Assembly (NCBI RefSeq): GCF_965263005.1
Contig: NZ_OZ253579.1
Coordinates: forward strand, 1,178,001 to 1,242,000
Direction: 5' to 3'
DNA from: Rariloculus sp965263005
GTDB taxonomy: Bacteria; Pseudomonadota; Gammaproteobacteria; Steroidobacterales; Rariloculaceae
Length of the DNA: 64,000 nucleotides
The translations under genes were made by a program, and so were the position numbers. Shown piece by piece: positions 1-7,794 of the stretch. Every line of letters begins with the position of its first letter. Within the stretch, counting starts at the first letter, position 1. The notes under the pieces were generated by a model, which saw only the letters and a program-made list of their open reading frames with translations, ran no database searches and had not been told where the DNA came from.

Positions 1-234
1 GCGCTACGCGACGGCAATCCTGTTCCGGTGACCGTTCAGACCGGTCTGACCGACCTGCAATACACGGAAATCGTTGCCGGTCTCGAACCTGGAGACACCG
101 TCCTGCTGCTGCCGAGCTCGAGCCTGTTCGAGCAACAGACGATGTTGCGGGAGATGATCTCGAGCCGGTTTTCCTCGACACCGTTCCAGCAACAGCAAGG
201 AGGCGGAATGCGGGGAATTTGGATGTTCCGCTGA
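1..234 (+). CDS. Efflux RND/MacA-type periplasmic adaptor subunit, C-terminal end (partial)
   Basis: The reading frame is open from the first base and stops at 232-234, giving the last 77 residues. The piece contains a beta-rich stretch with VTVQTGLTDLQYTEI and a VAGLEPGDTVLLLP segment. That pattern (a variable 'QTG...D...EIV.GL..GD.V' block) is typical of the membrane-proximal domain of HlyD/MacA-type membrane fusion proteins. The tail is Gln/Gly-rich, as is common in this family. The adaptor would link an inner-membrane exporter to an outer-membrane channel. The exporter genes must lie outside the window, so the substrate is unknown. The call rests on the C-terminal motif only. Confidence 0.6.
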   Translation, partial: ALRDGNPVPVTVQTGLTDLQYTEIVAGLEPGDTVLLLPSSSLFEQQTMLREMISSRFSSTPFQQQQGGGMRGIWMFR

Positions 235-238
235 TCCC

Positions 239-1102
239 TTGAATCCCGAGGAGCGGGAATTCTCGCTGCCGGGCATCAAGCTCGCGGCGCGAGAGTGGGG
301 CGCGTCGGGTCAGTTGCCCGTTCTTGCAATCCATGGCTGGCTCGATAATGCGGGCAGCTTCGATCTGCTCGCGCCGCTGCTCGGCGGCTGCCATTTGCTC
401 GCGCTGGACTGCGCCGGCCACGGCAAGAGCAGCCACCGCTCCCCCGACGCGTCGTACAACATCTGGCAGGACGTCGGCGACATCGTCGAGGTTGCCGATC
501 AAATGGGCTGGTCACGATTCAGCGTGATCGGACACTCTCGAGGAGGGGCGATCGCGACGCTGGTGGCTGGCGCTTTTCCGGCGCGCGTAGCTCGCCTCGT
601 TCTCCTCGAAGGCGGCGTGCCGATTGTCGGCGAAGCGCAGGACGCGCCGGAAAATCTTGCCAGCGCGCTGACCGAGCGCCACGCACTGCGCAACCGGACG
701 GGACGCGTTTATACCTCCAGGGAAGCCGCACTGCGCGGACGAGCCGAAGGCTTCTCGAGTGTTGCCCACTCGACTGCCGAGGTTCTCGCGCGCAGGTCCT
801 TGCGGCGCGTCGAGGGCGGGTTCCGCTGGGATTCGGACCGAAAACTCAAGGCGAGGTCGGAATTCAGGTTGACCGAAGAGCAAGTCGATGCCTTCATCGC
901 TCGAATACGGTCCCCGGTGCTTGCATTCCTGGCCGAGCGCAGTCCATTCGCGAATCTCCCTCGATTCGACAGGCTGCTCAGTGTCTTCCGTGACATCGAG
1001 CGGGTGACGCTGCCGGGCGGCCACCATTTTCACCTGGAAGGCGCCGAAACGGAGATCGCGCGACGGACACGGGCGTTTCTCGGGTTGGCGAACGACGCCT
1101 GA
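239..1102 (+). CDS. Alpha/beta hydrolase
   Basis: This 287-residue cytoplasmic protein begins at a TTG four bases after the previous stop. It shows the alpha/beta hydrolase landmarks: an oxyanion-region HGWLDNAGSF near residue 32, LDCAGHGKS near 57, the nucleophile elbow GHSRGG with Ser100, and a late GGHHFHLEG that can supply the catalytic His. The overall pattern resembles the serine hydrolase-like/MhpC group of esterases and C-C hydrolases. No signal peptide is visible. The substrate cannot be told from the sequence. Position directly after an efflux adaptor gene may only reflect close packing. Confidence 0.82.
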   Translation: MNPEEREFSLPGIKLAAREWGASGQLPVLAIHGWLDNAGSFDLLAPLLGGCHLLALDCAGHGKSSHRSPDASYNIWQDVGDIVEVADQMGWSRFSVIGHSRGGAIATLVAGAFPARVARLVLLEGGVPIVGEAQDAPENLASALTERHALRNRTGRVYTSREAALRGRAEGFSSVAHSTAEVLARRSLRRVEGGFRWDSDRKLKARSEFRLTEEQVDAFIARIRSPVLAFLAERSPFANLPRFDRLLSVFRDIERVTLPGGHHFHLEGAETEIARRTRAFLGLANDA

Positions 1103-1172
1103 GGGCGTCCCGCTGCCGATCCTCCGCCGGCAAAGTCCACCATGTCGCCGCGCTTCGGATTGACGCAGGCGC

Positions 1173-1277
1173 TCAAAACTCGCGATCGCGGAACGCCGGA
1201 TAGTCCGGGCCGAACTTGTAGATCCGGTATATGCGTCCGGGGCCGGGCACCCGGTAATCGAGCACGCGCTCGCCCTG
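1173..1277 (-). pseudogene. Possible remnant of an unidentified gene (C-terminal piece)
   Basis: On the minus strand a 35-codon open stretch between two in-frame stops reads like a genuine protein end, with VLDYRVPGPGRIYRIYKFG followed by PDYPAFRDREF and a stop. It has no convincing start and is too short to be a domain. I do not recognise the family. The rest of the gap from 1103 to 1311 shows nothing else. It may be the tail of a decayed gene or chance coding-like sequence. Confidence 0.25.
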
Positions 1278-1311
1278 CTAGCCTCTCAAGTGTCTGTCAT
1301 TGCAAGCCGAT

Positions 1312-2652
1312 TCAGGGACCGGCCATGTAGTCCATGATCAGGTGTGTGAGCACGCGTACGCCCGTTACCAGCGCCGCCTCATCCGCGAAAAAGAGCGGCG
1401 AATGATTGGCGGGAGCCGTGGAAGCATCGACATCCGGCGGCGTCACCCCGAGCGTGAGATAGAGCCCCGGGACTTCCAGGGCGAAGAACGAAAAGTCTTC
1501 GGCAACGGTGCGAGGCACTCCTTCCACCATATTTTCGCGTCCGACCACCCGTTCGATGGTCGGCAGCATCTGCCGCAGCAACTCCGGATCGTTCGCCGTC
1601 ACCGGGTACTGATCGAAGATTTGCAACTCCGCCTCCGCTCCCGCCGCCTCGGCAATGTTCTGCACCATCCTGTGAAACCGCTCATGCACCAGCTCCCGCG
1701 TTCCCATGTCGAGATTTCGGATGGTTCCGATCAACTCCACCTCGTCCGGAATGATGTTGCTGCGGATCCCTCCATTGATCGCGCCGAACGTCACTACCGC
1801 CGGCGCCCTTGTGAGGTCCACCTGACGACTCACGATGATCTGCACCCCGGTGATGATCTGCGCCGCCACTACGATCGGATCAACGCCGTCCCAGGGACGC
1901 GCTCCGTGGGTCTGGCGGCCCCTCACGGTCAGCTCGAACCGGTCCGCGCTCGCCATGATCCCACCGGCCCGGTGACCGATCTCACCGGTGTTGAGATTCG
2001 AGAACGAGTGCATGCCAAAGACCACGTCCGGAGCGTACCGCTCGAACAGACCTTCCTTCAGCATCAGCTCCGCTCCGCCCTCCTCGCCCTCCGGCGCACC
2101 CTCCTCGGCGGGCTGGAAAATGAACAGCACCGAACCCGGCAAGTCGTCCTTCAGCGCCACCAGGTTCTGCGCCACACCGAGCTGCATCGCCATGTGCGTG
2201 TCGTGGCCGCAGGCATGCATCACGCCCACTTCCTGGCCCCGAAATTGCGTGGTTACGGTGGAGGCAAAGGGCAGCTCCGTGGCCTCCGTCACGGGCAGCC
2301 CGTCCATGTCGGCGCGAATGGCCACGAGTGGGCGTTCCCGAGCCCCGCGCAGATAGGCGACCACACCCGTGTGGGCGATGCCGGTCTCCACTTCCAGCCC
2401 CATCTCGCGCAGCGCCTCCGCCACCATCTCGGAGGTGCGGAATTCCCGGTTGCTCAGTTCCGGATGCTGATGAAAGTCCCGCCGCCAAGCGATGACCTGA
2501 GCCTCGCCTTCGGCCGTGAGCCGGTCGATGGGCGATTCCTGGCCAACGGCGGATTGCGCGAGTAAACCGGCGGCCACCATGATGGCGGCCAGTCCTCCCA
2601 ATGCCGCGCGCCAGGGCGCACGGCCGGACAGTCGCGCCGGGATTTCTTGCAT
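1312..2652 (-). CDS. Secreted M20-family amidohydrolase/peptidase
   Basis: This 446-residue enzyme starts at ATG 2652. A longer upstream frame exists but only translates an intergenic repeat. Residues 1-38 form a signal peptide (an Arg-rich start, a hydrophobic core and an AVG/QE cleavage region), so the enzyme probably acts in the periplasm. The M20D pattern is complete: DFHQHPELS near 59, ADMDGLP near 114, the metal-binding HACGHDTHM at about 146-154, and FQPAEEG with the catalytic Glu pair near 183. A dimerisation domain follows in the middle. Relatives hydrolyse N-acyl amino acids or hippurate. The gene faces away from the NHL lipoprotein gene across a 457-base gap holding a repeat element. 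Confidence 0.88.
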   Translation of the reverse strand: MQEIPARLSGRAPWRAALGGLAAIMVAAGLLAQSAVGQESPIDRLTAEGEAQVIAWRRDFHQHPELSNREFRTSEMVAEALREMGLEVETGIAHTGVVAYLRGARERPLVAIRADMDGLPVTEATELPFASTVTTQFRGQEVGVMHACGHDTHMAMQLGVAQNLVALKDDLPGSVLFIFQPAEEGAPEGEEGGAELMLKEGLFERYAPDVVFGMHSFSNLNTGEIGHRAGGIMASADRFELTVRGRQTHGARPWDGVDPIVVAAQIITGVQIIVSRQVDLTRAPAVVTFGAINGGIRSNIIPDEVELIGTIRNLDMGTRELVHERFHRMVQNIAEAAGAEAELQIFDQYPVTANDPELLRQMLPTIERVVGRENMVEGVPRTVAEDFSFFALEVPGLYLTLGVTPPDVDASTAPANHSPLFFADEAALVTGVRVLTHLIMDYMAGP

Positions 2653-2685
2653 GCAAACGACTGAATTCACGAAGCGTAGCCTTGA

Positions 2686-2880
2686 GCAGCCCGTGGCAAA
2701 AGCCCCGCTGCATGGGGCGGAAGACCGCCTCGCCGAAGACGTCTGATCAACCGGCGATGCATCCCGGCTGAGCTGCGTTGCTCGTCGCTCAAGTATGTTC
2801 AATATTCTTACTCCTCGCGCCTTGTCAGGCGGGCGCCTCGCCGGTCTCGGTGCAACGCGGGGGATTTGCCACGGGTTGCT
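2686..2880. repeat. Interspersed palindromic repeat, copy R1
   Basis: About 195 bp between the divergent M20 and NHL genes. The ends are inverted repeats: GCAGCCCGTGGCAAAAGC on the left and ATTTGCCACGGGTTGCT on the right. The interior contains the shared blocks CGGCGATGCATCCCGGCTGA and TCCTCGCGCCTTGTC, also seen in R2 and R5, plus an extra GGGGCGGAAGACCGCC segment shared with R3. It encodes no protein. It lies 33 bases upstream of the M20 start. Confidence 0.85.
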
Positions 2881-3036
2881 GGATGAGCTGATACGATGCC
2901 GGCATGATCGTGCCCCACCCTTTACGGGTTGGCAAGCTGGTTGCAACGAAGCGGGAAGGACCGTCCCTTGAGGCACGCAGTTCCTGTGCAGGCGGAATGC
3001 CGTTAACATGAAGCACGGCCGTTCCTGCCAGCAGTG

Positions 3037-3072
3037 TGTCTCGCCCGGTCCTTTTCGGGAGCGGGCGAGACA
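3037..3072 (+). promoter_or_regulatory. Strong hairpin in the leader of the NHL lipoprotein gene
   Basis: An 11-bp perfect inverted repeat (TGTCTCGCCCG and CGGGCGAGACA) encloses a 14-base loop. It ends 37 bases before the GTG start of the downstream lipoprotein gene. It is not followed by a T-run, so it is not a standard terminator. It could be a leader RNA structure or an operator. No partner factor is known. Confidence 0.4.
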
Positions 3073-3109
3073 GGTGCTCGACCGGCGCACACACAAGAAG
3101 GGGGATGGT

Positions 3110-4318
3110 GTGAATACGAAATCGTGGACCGTCGCGGCGCTTGCCGCAGTGTTGTTGCTGACCTTGACGGGTTGTTCGCAGGACCAATCATCGATGCCGG
3201 CGGACCAATCATCGGCACCGGAGGAACAGAGCGATGCCGGAGCCGGCAGTACGTCCGGCTCAGACGTGCCTCGCTACGAAGTCGATGCCGCGTGGCCCGG
3301 ACCGCTTCCCGAAAACTGGATACTTGGCCAGGTCGCGGGAATCGCGGTCGATTCGCGCGATCACGTCTGGTTCGTGCATCGGCCAAGAACGATCACGGCG
3401 CACGAAGCAGGCGCCGTCCAGAATCCGCCGACGGCGGACTGCTGCACACCGGCGCCGTCGGTCGTCGAATTCGATGCCGACGGCCAGTTCGTCCAGGCCT
3501 GGGGCGGCCCGACCTGGGATCAGGAATCCGGTGCATGGATCGATTCCGAAGACGACTGGCCGTTCAACGAGCACGGCATCTTCGTCGATGCCGAGGACAA
3601 CGTGTGGGTCGCCGGGAACGGCGACACCGACCACATCGTGCTCAAGCTGCGTCCCGATGGGACGCGGCTGTTGACGATCGGCCGGCTGAACGAGAACGGC
3701 GGCAGCAACGACACCGAACGCCTCGGCCGGCCGGCCGATATCGCCGTTGATGTCGATGCGCGCGAGGTCTATGTGGCGGATGGGTATCTCAACCGGCGCG
3801 TCATCGTCTTCAATCTGGATACCGGCGCATACAAGCGCCATTGGGGCGCGTACGGCAATATGCCGTCAGACGACGCGTTACCCGCTTACGAGCCCGGAGG
3901 CGAGCCGTTTCGCGATTTCAGCGGGCCCGTGCACGGGATCGAGCTTACTAGCGACGGCCGGGTCTACGTGGCCGATAGAACCAGCAATCGGATCCAGGTG
4001 TTCGAGCGTGACGGAACCTTCCTGTCCGAGCACATCATCGCCCCGTGGACGCTCGACCAGGGGGGCGTATGGGATATCGAGCGGGCCGCGTTCGCGGACG
4101 AGGCCTGGCTCTTCGTCGCCGATGGCCACAACAAGAAAATCTGGATACTCGAGCGCGAAACGATGGAGGTGGTTGGCTCGATCGGCCGCGGCGGCAGGCA
4201 AGCCGGGCAGTTCGAATGGGTGCACAATATCGCGTCCGACTCCGAGGGCAATCTCTACACATCTGAAGTCAACACCGGCAAGCGCGTTCAGAAGTTTCGC
4301 CGTATCGTCACCGAATAG
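3110..4318 (+). CDS. NHL-repeat beta-propeller lipoprotein
   Basis: This 402-residue lipoprotein starts at GTG 3110 behind an AAGAAGGGGG ribosome site. A longer frame upstream lacks sense as a signal. Residues 1-22 form a lipoprotein signal with lipobox LTGC (Cys22). A Ser/Gln/Ala-rich linker follows, then repeated propeller strands such as GIAVDSRDHVWFVHRP, GIFVDAEDNVWVAGNG, DIAVDVDAREVYVADGY and GIELTSDGRVYVADRTSNR, ending with HNIASDSEGNLYTSE. That is a six-bladed NHL propeller, related to the peptidyl-alpha-hydroxyglycine lyase fold. It is expected in the periplasm, anchored to a membrane. A catalytic role is not shown; it may be a binding scaffold. Confidence 0.82.
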   Translation: MNTKSWTVAALAAVLLLTLTGCSQDQSSMPADQSSAPEEQSDAGAGSTSGSDVPRYEVDAAWPGPLPENWILGQVAGIAVDSRDHVWFVHRPRTITAHEAGAVQNPPTADCCTPAPSVVEFDADGQFVQAWGGPTWDQESGAWIDSEDDWPFNEHGIFVDAEDNVWVAGNGDTDHIVLKLRPDGTRLLTIGRLNENGGSNDTERLGRPADIAVDVDAREVYVADGYLNRRVIVFNLDTGAYKRHWGAYGNMPSDDALPAYEPGGEPFRDFSGPVHGIELTSDGRVYVADRTSNRIQVFERDGTFLSEHIIAPWTLDQGGVWDIERAAFADEAWLFVADGHNKKIWILERETMEVVGSIGRGGRQAGQFEWVHNIASDSEGNLYTSEVNTGKRVQKFRRIVTE

Positions 4319-4346
4319 CAAAGCCCCCGGTACGGCGCGGAAGGGG

Positions 4347-4512
4347 CTGGCAGCCCATGGCGAAAGCCCCTCTGCATTCGACCCGCGATGCGGCCCGGAC
4401 CACCGCGTCGCTCGTCGGTCGAATATGCCCGGTTCTCTCACTCCTCGCGCCTTGCCGGCCGGGCGCCCGGCCGGTCTTGGTGTGACGCGGGACTCTTGTC
4501 ACGGGCTGGCAG
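4347..4512. repeat. Interspersed palindromic repeat, copy R2
   Basis: About 166 bp between the NHL gene and the DUF433 gene. The ends are CTGGCAGCCCATGGCGAAAG and GACTCTTGTCACGGGCTGG, imperfect inverted repeats of the same family as R1, R3 and R5. The middle keeps CTCCTCGCGCCTTGCC and CGGCCGGTCTTGG. A small AGCCCC/GGGGCT inverted repeat just before it (4322-4348) could help end transcription of the NHL gene. Confidence 0.8.
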
Positions 4513-4599
4513 GCTTGGCACGGGTCCGGTCCACGATGGAATCGCGCTCGCATTCCGCTCCGCGGACGTTTATATTTCTTCCCGAATGGAGGAAAGGTA

Positions 4600-5223
4600 A
4601 TGGCGACGAGCATTGCGCTCCAAACCCTGTCGGCAAACGAGGCCGCCTGCGTTACCGGCATTCCCCTGAAACAGGTGCACCGCATCATCGACACCGGCCT
4701 GTTGGGGAGCGCCGCAAAAAACCGCAAAGGCTCCCGCGTTGTTCTTCGCGGCGGCCTGGTGGGTCTGAAGCTCGCTTACGAGACGACGGACATCCTCACC
4801 CTCGATGGACGTCGGCGACTCGTGCGCTATCTTCTCGACCATCCGCGGGCTACGGCGGCGCGCGAGAGCAACGTGTCCGTCAACGTACAGCCCATGAAGG
4901 GTGAAGTACGAAAAGGGTTGTCCATGCTTGCAAGGGCCAGAAAAATGATCGCGGCCGACAAGGGCATATTGTCCGGGACCGCGTGCATCAAGGGAACGCG
5001 CGTTCCCGCTCACGACATTGCCGAAATGCTCGCCAATGGCGACAGCGTTCGGGCCATCCGGAAGGCTTATCCTGCGCTCACCGACGCGCAGATCGAGGCA
5101 GCGGCCCTCTACGCACGGGCCTACCCCCGCCGTGGCCGTCCCCGCCGCGGACCCTCTTGGCGCGACCGCAAGCAGATCGTCTCGAACGAGGCCGCGTTTG
5201 ACGAGTTGCCTCTATCCCGTTGA
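4600..5223 (+). CDS. DUF433-domain antitoxin
   Basis: This 207-residue protein starts at ATG 4600 behind a strong GGAGGAAAGG site. An N-terminal part (about 1-85) looks helical and DNA-binding-like. The DUF433 domain follows at about 112-172, with GILSGTACIKGTRVPAHDIA and a segment of the type YPALTDAQIEAAALYARAYP. DUF433 proteins pair with DUF5615 PIN-like toxins as VapB/VapC-like modules. That fits the overlapping downstream frame (TTGA overlap), which starts exactly like a DUF5615 toxin. The antitoxin appears intact while its toxin is cut short. Confidence 0.82.
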   Translation: MATSIALQTLSANEAACVTGIPLKQVHRIIDTGLLGSAAKNRKGSRVVLRGGLVGLKLAYETTDILTLDGRRRLVRYLLDHPRATAARESNVSVNVQPMKGEVRKGLSMLARARKMIAADKGILSGTACIKGTRVPAHDIAEMLANGDSVRAIRKAYPALTDAQIEAAALYARAYPRRGRPRRGPSWRDRKQIVSNEAAFDELPLSR

Positions 5224-5345
5224 AATTCCTGATTGACGAATGTCTGAGCCCCGCGCCCGCGGTCATCGCCCGAAATCGGGGGTTCCCGCAATCCACGCAC
5301 GTGTGGTCAGCGACAATTAAAACTTTCATTTTGATTGCACTGTAG
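5220..5345 (+). pseudogene. Truncated DUF5615 PIN-like toxin
   Basis: A TTG start overlaps the DUF433 stop by four bases. The first 29 codons read MKFLIDECLSP followed by AVIARNRGFPQSTHVW, the hallmark start of DUF5615 PIN-like (Mut7-C) toxins, including the first acidic Asp/Glu pair. After THVW (base 5306) the family resemblance ends, and a short unrelated tail reaches a stop at 5343-5345. The full domain is about 110-120 residues, so about three quarters is missing. It should be inactive. An integrase fragment on the opposite strand begins exactly here. Confidence 0.75.
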
Positions 5346-5519
5346 ACGAGACGATCCATTCGGTCCGCGGCTCTGCACGAGGTACGTCTTGCGCCCCATG
5401 CAATAGAGCCGCACCCCGAGGCCCGGCAGGCCCCGATCCCAAAACACGAGGTGCTTGCCATCGGCAAACAACGCATCCACCATGCGGTTGGAAATTCTGT
5501 AAGACTGTCGTCGAGGCAA
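5307..5519 (-). pseudogene. Truncated tyrosine recombinase, N-terminal Arm-binding (DUF4102) domain
   Basis: On the minus strand, from TTG 5519, the frame reads YRISNRMVDAL, then FWDRGLPGLGVRLY and KTYLVQSRGPNGSSRL. This is the characteristic N-terminus of phage/island integrases with a DUF4102 arm-type DNA-binding domain. After about 58 residues (near 5346) the resemblance stops and the frame ends at 5307. The catalytic domain is absent, so it cannot recombine. It is a scar of a former integrated element. Its start-side flank (5520-5700) is clearly lower in GC than the neighbourhood. Confidence 0.75.
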
Positions 5520-5813
5520 GGAACCATCAGCGTCTCGATGGATTTTCGGTCTCCGAAAAGAATAAGCGAAACGCAAGCGAGTAAACTCAAAAGCCGAGGC
5601 ATATTGAAGCGCAACCGGGATCGGAATGAAGCGCCAGACCGCCATGAAATGGGCTTTAAGTTAATTAATATCAAAGAATAAGCGTAATTCCGGGTACTTC
5701 TAGCGTGACCATGACGGTAAGCCAGAAATCCATATACTGATTTGGCCCCTTTTCAGTTTCACGTCGGCAGCACGGCAGTTTTGGATGGCTCCAGCAACAG
5801 GTAGGGACGATTC
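5520..5813. other. AT-richer intergenic gap, probable remnant of mobile DNA
   Basis: No gene is supported in this stretch. The part up to about 5700 is noticeably AT-richer (for example TTAATTAATATCAAAGAAT) than the flanking genes and lies on the upstream side of the integrase fragment, so it is probably leftover element DNA. The last 50 bases hold the TRAP permease leader with a GTAGGGA ribosome site. Confidence 0.5.
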
Positions 5814-7721
5814 ATGGCGCGTGCCCTGACGCTACTCGAGAAGCTCTATCTCGCGGCGATCATCGTTGTCGGCGTCGGCTGGATCACGGCAGTCCCGAGG
5901 TACGTGGGTGTCTCGCTGATCGCGGCGGAATGGATTGGACTGCTGCTCGGCGTCGGGGTCGCGGGCGCGTTGCTCAAGTATCCGTATTGCGAGCGCTTCA
6001 GAATCGTCGATGCGCTGCTCGGCGTCGTCGCGCTCGGCTGCTGGCTATGGATGTCGGTCAACTACAACGACTGGATCATCGACGTCTCCGGCTACACGGC
6101 CGACAAATTCGTTCCCGGCATCGTTGCGATCGTGCTGCTCATGGAAGCGATGAGGAAAGCCGCAGGCCTGCCGATCACGGTGCTCGTCTGGTTGCTCATC
6201 GCCTACGGACTGTTCGGTTACCTGCTGCCGTCGCCGATTCAGGCCGAGCAGCTGCCGGCGCCGGCGTTCGTGATGTATGTCTATGCGGATACGAACGGGA
6301 TACCCGGCCTCGTCATGACCGTGGTCGGCACGTTGGTGCTCGCGTTCGTCGTGCTCGGCCGCCTGATGCAGGTCAGCGGCGCGACGAAATTCTTCACCGA
6401 TCTCGCGCTCGCGGGCATGGGACACAAGCGGGGCGGCCCGGCGAAGGTTGCAATCGTCGCCTCAAGCATATTCGGCACGATCAACGGTACGGCGATCGGC
6501 AACATCATGTCTACCGGGATCGTGACGATCCCGTTGATGAAGAAGTCCGGGTTCAAGGCGCATTTCGCCGCGGCAATCGAGGCCGTCGCATCGAACGGCG
6601 GGCAGATCGCGCCGCCGGTCATGGGTGCGACGGCTTTTTTGATCGCGGAATTCCTGCAGCTCAGCTACGTTGAGGTCGTCATTGCCGCGCTCGTGCCGGC
6701 GTTGCTTTACTACGTGTGCCTGTTCGTACAGGTCGATGCAATTGCGGCACGCCACGGCTTGGACGGCATCGACAAGAGCGATCTGCCGGACGCGCGCTCG
6801 CTGCTCAAGACGGGCTGGGTGTTCCTGCTGCCGCTGCTCGTGCTGATCTACCTGCTGTTCGGCCGCGGCTTTGACCCCGCCCTGTCGGCCATGGCCGCCG
6901 TCGCTACGCTGTACGTGCTCATGTCGATCCTGAGACGACGCCTCGTGAGTCTCAAGGAGATCGCTGCAATGGTTGTCGGCGGGGGAGAGAACATGTTGCC
7001 GTTGCTGATGATCGCCGGCGGCGCGGGCATTGTGATCGGCGTCATGAACATCACGGGTCTCGGCTTCTCGCTCTCGATCATGCTGAGCCAGATAGGCCAG
7101 AACGCCGGCATCTTTGCCATGCTGGTCCTGACGGCGGCCATCTCGATCGTGCTCGGCATGGGGATGCCTACGACGGCGATCTATGTCGTGCTGTCGGTTG
7201 TGCTCGCGCCCGCGATCGTCCGGATGGGCGTTGAGCCGATGGCGGCGCATTTGTTCATTTTCTACTTCGGTCTGCTGTCGTTTCTCACTCCGCCCGTCGC
7301 GATCGCGAGTTTCGTCGCCGCGAACCTGGCGGGCAGCGGCATGTGGAGGACAGCGTTCGAGGGCATGAAGCTTGCGACGGTCGCCTATCTGTTGCCGTTC
7401 CTGTGGTGCTTCAACCCGGCGTTGATCATGGACGGCTCGCCGATCGAGATTATCTACGCGGTCGGGACGGCGCTCGTCGGCGCGCTCATGATCGCTCAGG
7501 GCATGCAATGGACGCGGCTCACGGTCGTCAGGGATCTCGCGCTCGGCCTCACGCTGTTCGGTGGGGCTGTCGCGGTGGGCGGAAGCACGATCTGGTTCGG
7601 GGCCGACTCGGCGCTCAACGGGCTCGCGGGGCTGGCCGGAATCGCGCTGCTGCTGGTCGCACGCAGAGGCGCCGGAGCCAGACTTGGCCGAATGAAGGCC
7701 GACCGGGCACTGCGCCGGTAG
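5814..7721 (+). CDS. TRAP transporter fused permease (TAXI type)
   Basis: This 635-residue integral membrane protein fuses the small (4-TM, DctQ-like) and large (12-TM, DctM-like) TRAP subunits. Most of the sequence is hydrophobic helices. The DctM signatures are clear: FGTINGTAIGNIMSTG near residue 225, ASNGGQIAPPVMGATAF near 263, and GMGMPTTAIYVVLSVVLAP near 445. Fused permeases of this kind normally work with a TAXI-family periplasmic solute receptor and a sodium gradient to import organic acids. No receptor gene lies beside it, so it must borrow a receptor encoded elsewhere or be an orphan. The downstream gene is convergent. Confidence 0.9.
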   Translation: MARALTLLEKLYLAAIIVVGVGWITAVPRYVGVSLIAAEWIGLLLGVGVAGALLKYPYCERFRIVDALLGVVALGCWLWMSVNYNDWIIDVSGYTADKFVPGIVAIVLLMEAMRKAAGLPITVLVWLLIAYGLFGYLLPSPIQAEQLPAPAFVMYVYADTNGIPGLVMTVVGTLVLAFVVLGRLMQVSGATKFFTDLALAGMGHKRGGPAKVAIVASSIFGTINGTAIGNIMSTGIVTIPLMKKSGFKAHFAAAIEAVASNGGQIAPPVMGATAFLIAEFLQLSYVEVVIAALVPALLYYVCLFVQVDAIAARHGLDGIDKSDLPDARSLLKTGWVFLLPLLVLIYLLFGRGFDPALSAMAAVATLYVLMSILRRRLVSLKEIAAMVVGGGENMLPLLMIAGGAGIVIGVMNITGLGFSLSIMLSQIGQNAGIFAMLVLTAAISIVLGMGMPTTAIYVVLSVVLAPAIVRMGVEPMAAHLFIFYFGLLSFLTPPVAIASFVAANLAGSGMWRTAFEGMKLATVAYLLPFLWCFNPALIMDGSPIEIIYAVGTALVGALMIAQGMQWTRLTVVRDLALGLTLFGGAVAVGGSTIWFGADSALNGLAGLAGIALLLVARRGAGARLGRMKADRALRR

Positions 7722-7794
7722 GGCGGACCGGGCACCGCACGCGTAGCGCGGCCGCGGGGCGCCGTTTCACGCCCGTCCCGGGCTTCGCCGCCAT

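Noticed and set aside
1312..3096. An N-terminal extension of about 150 residues on the M20 amidohydrolase.
   Set aside because: The extension translates repeat R1 and intergenic sequence; ATG 2652 gives a clean signal peptide.
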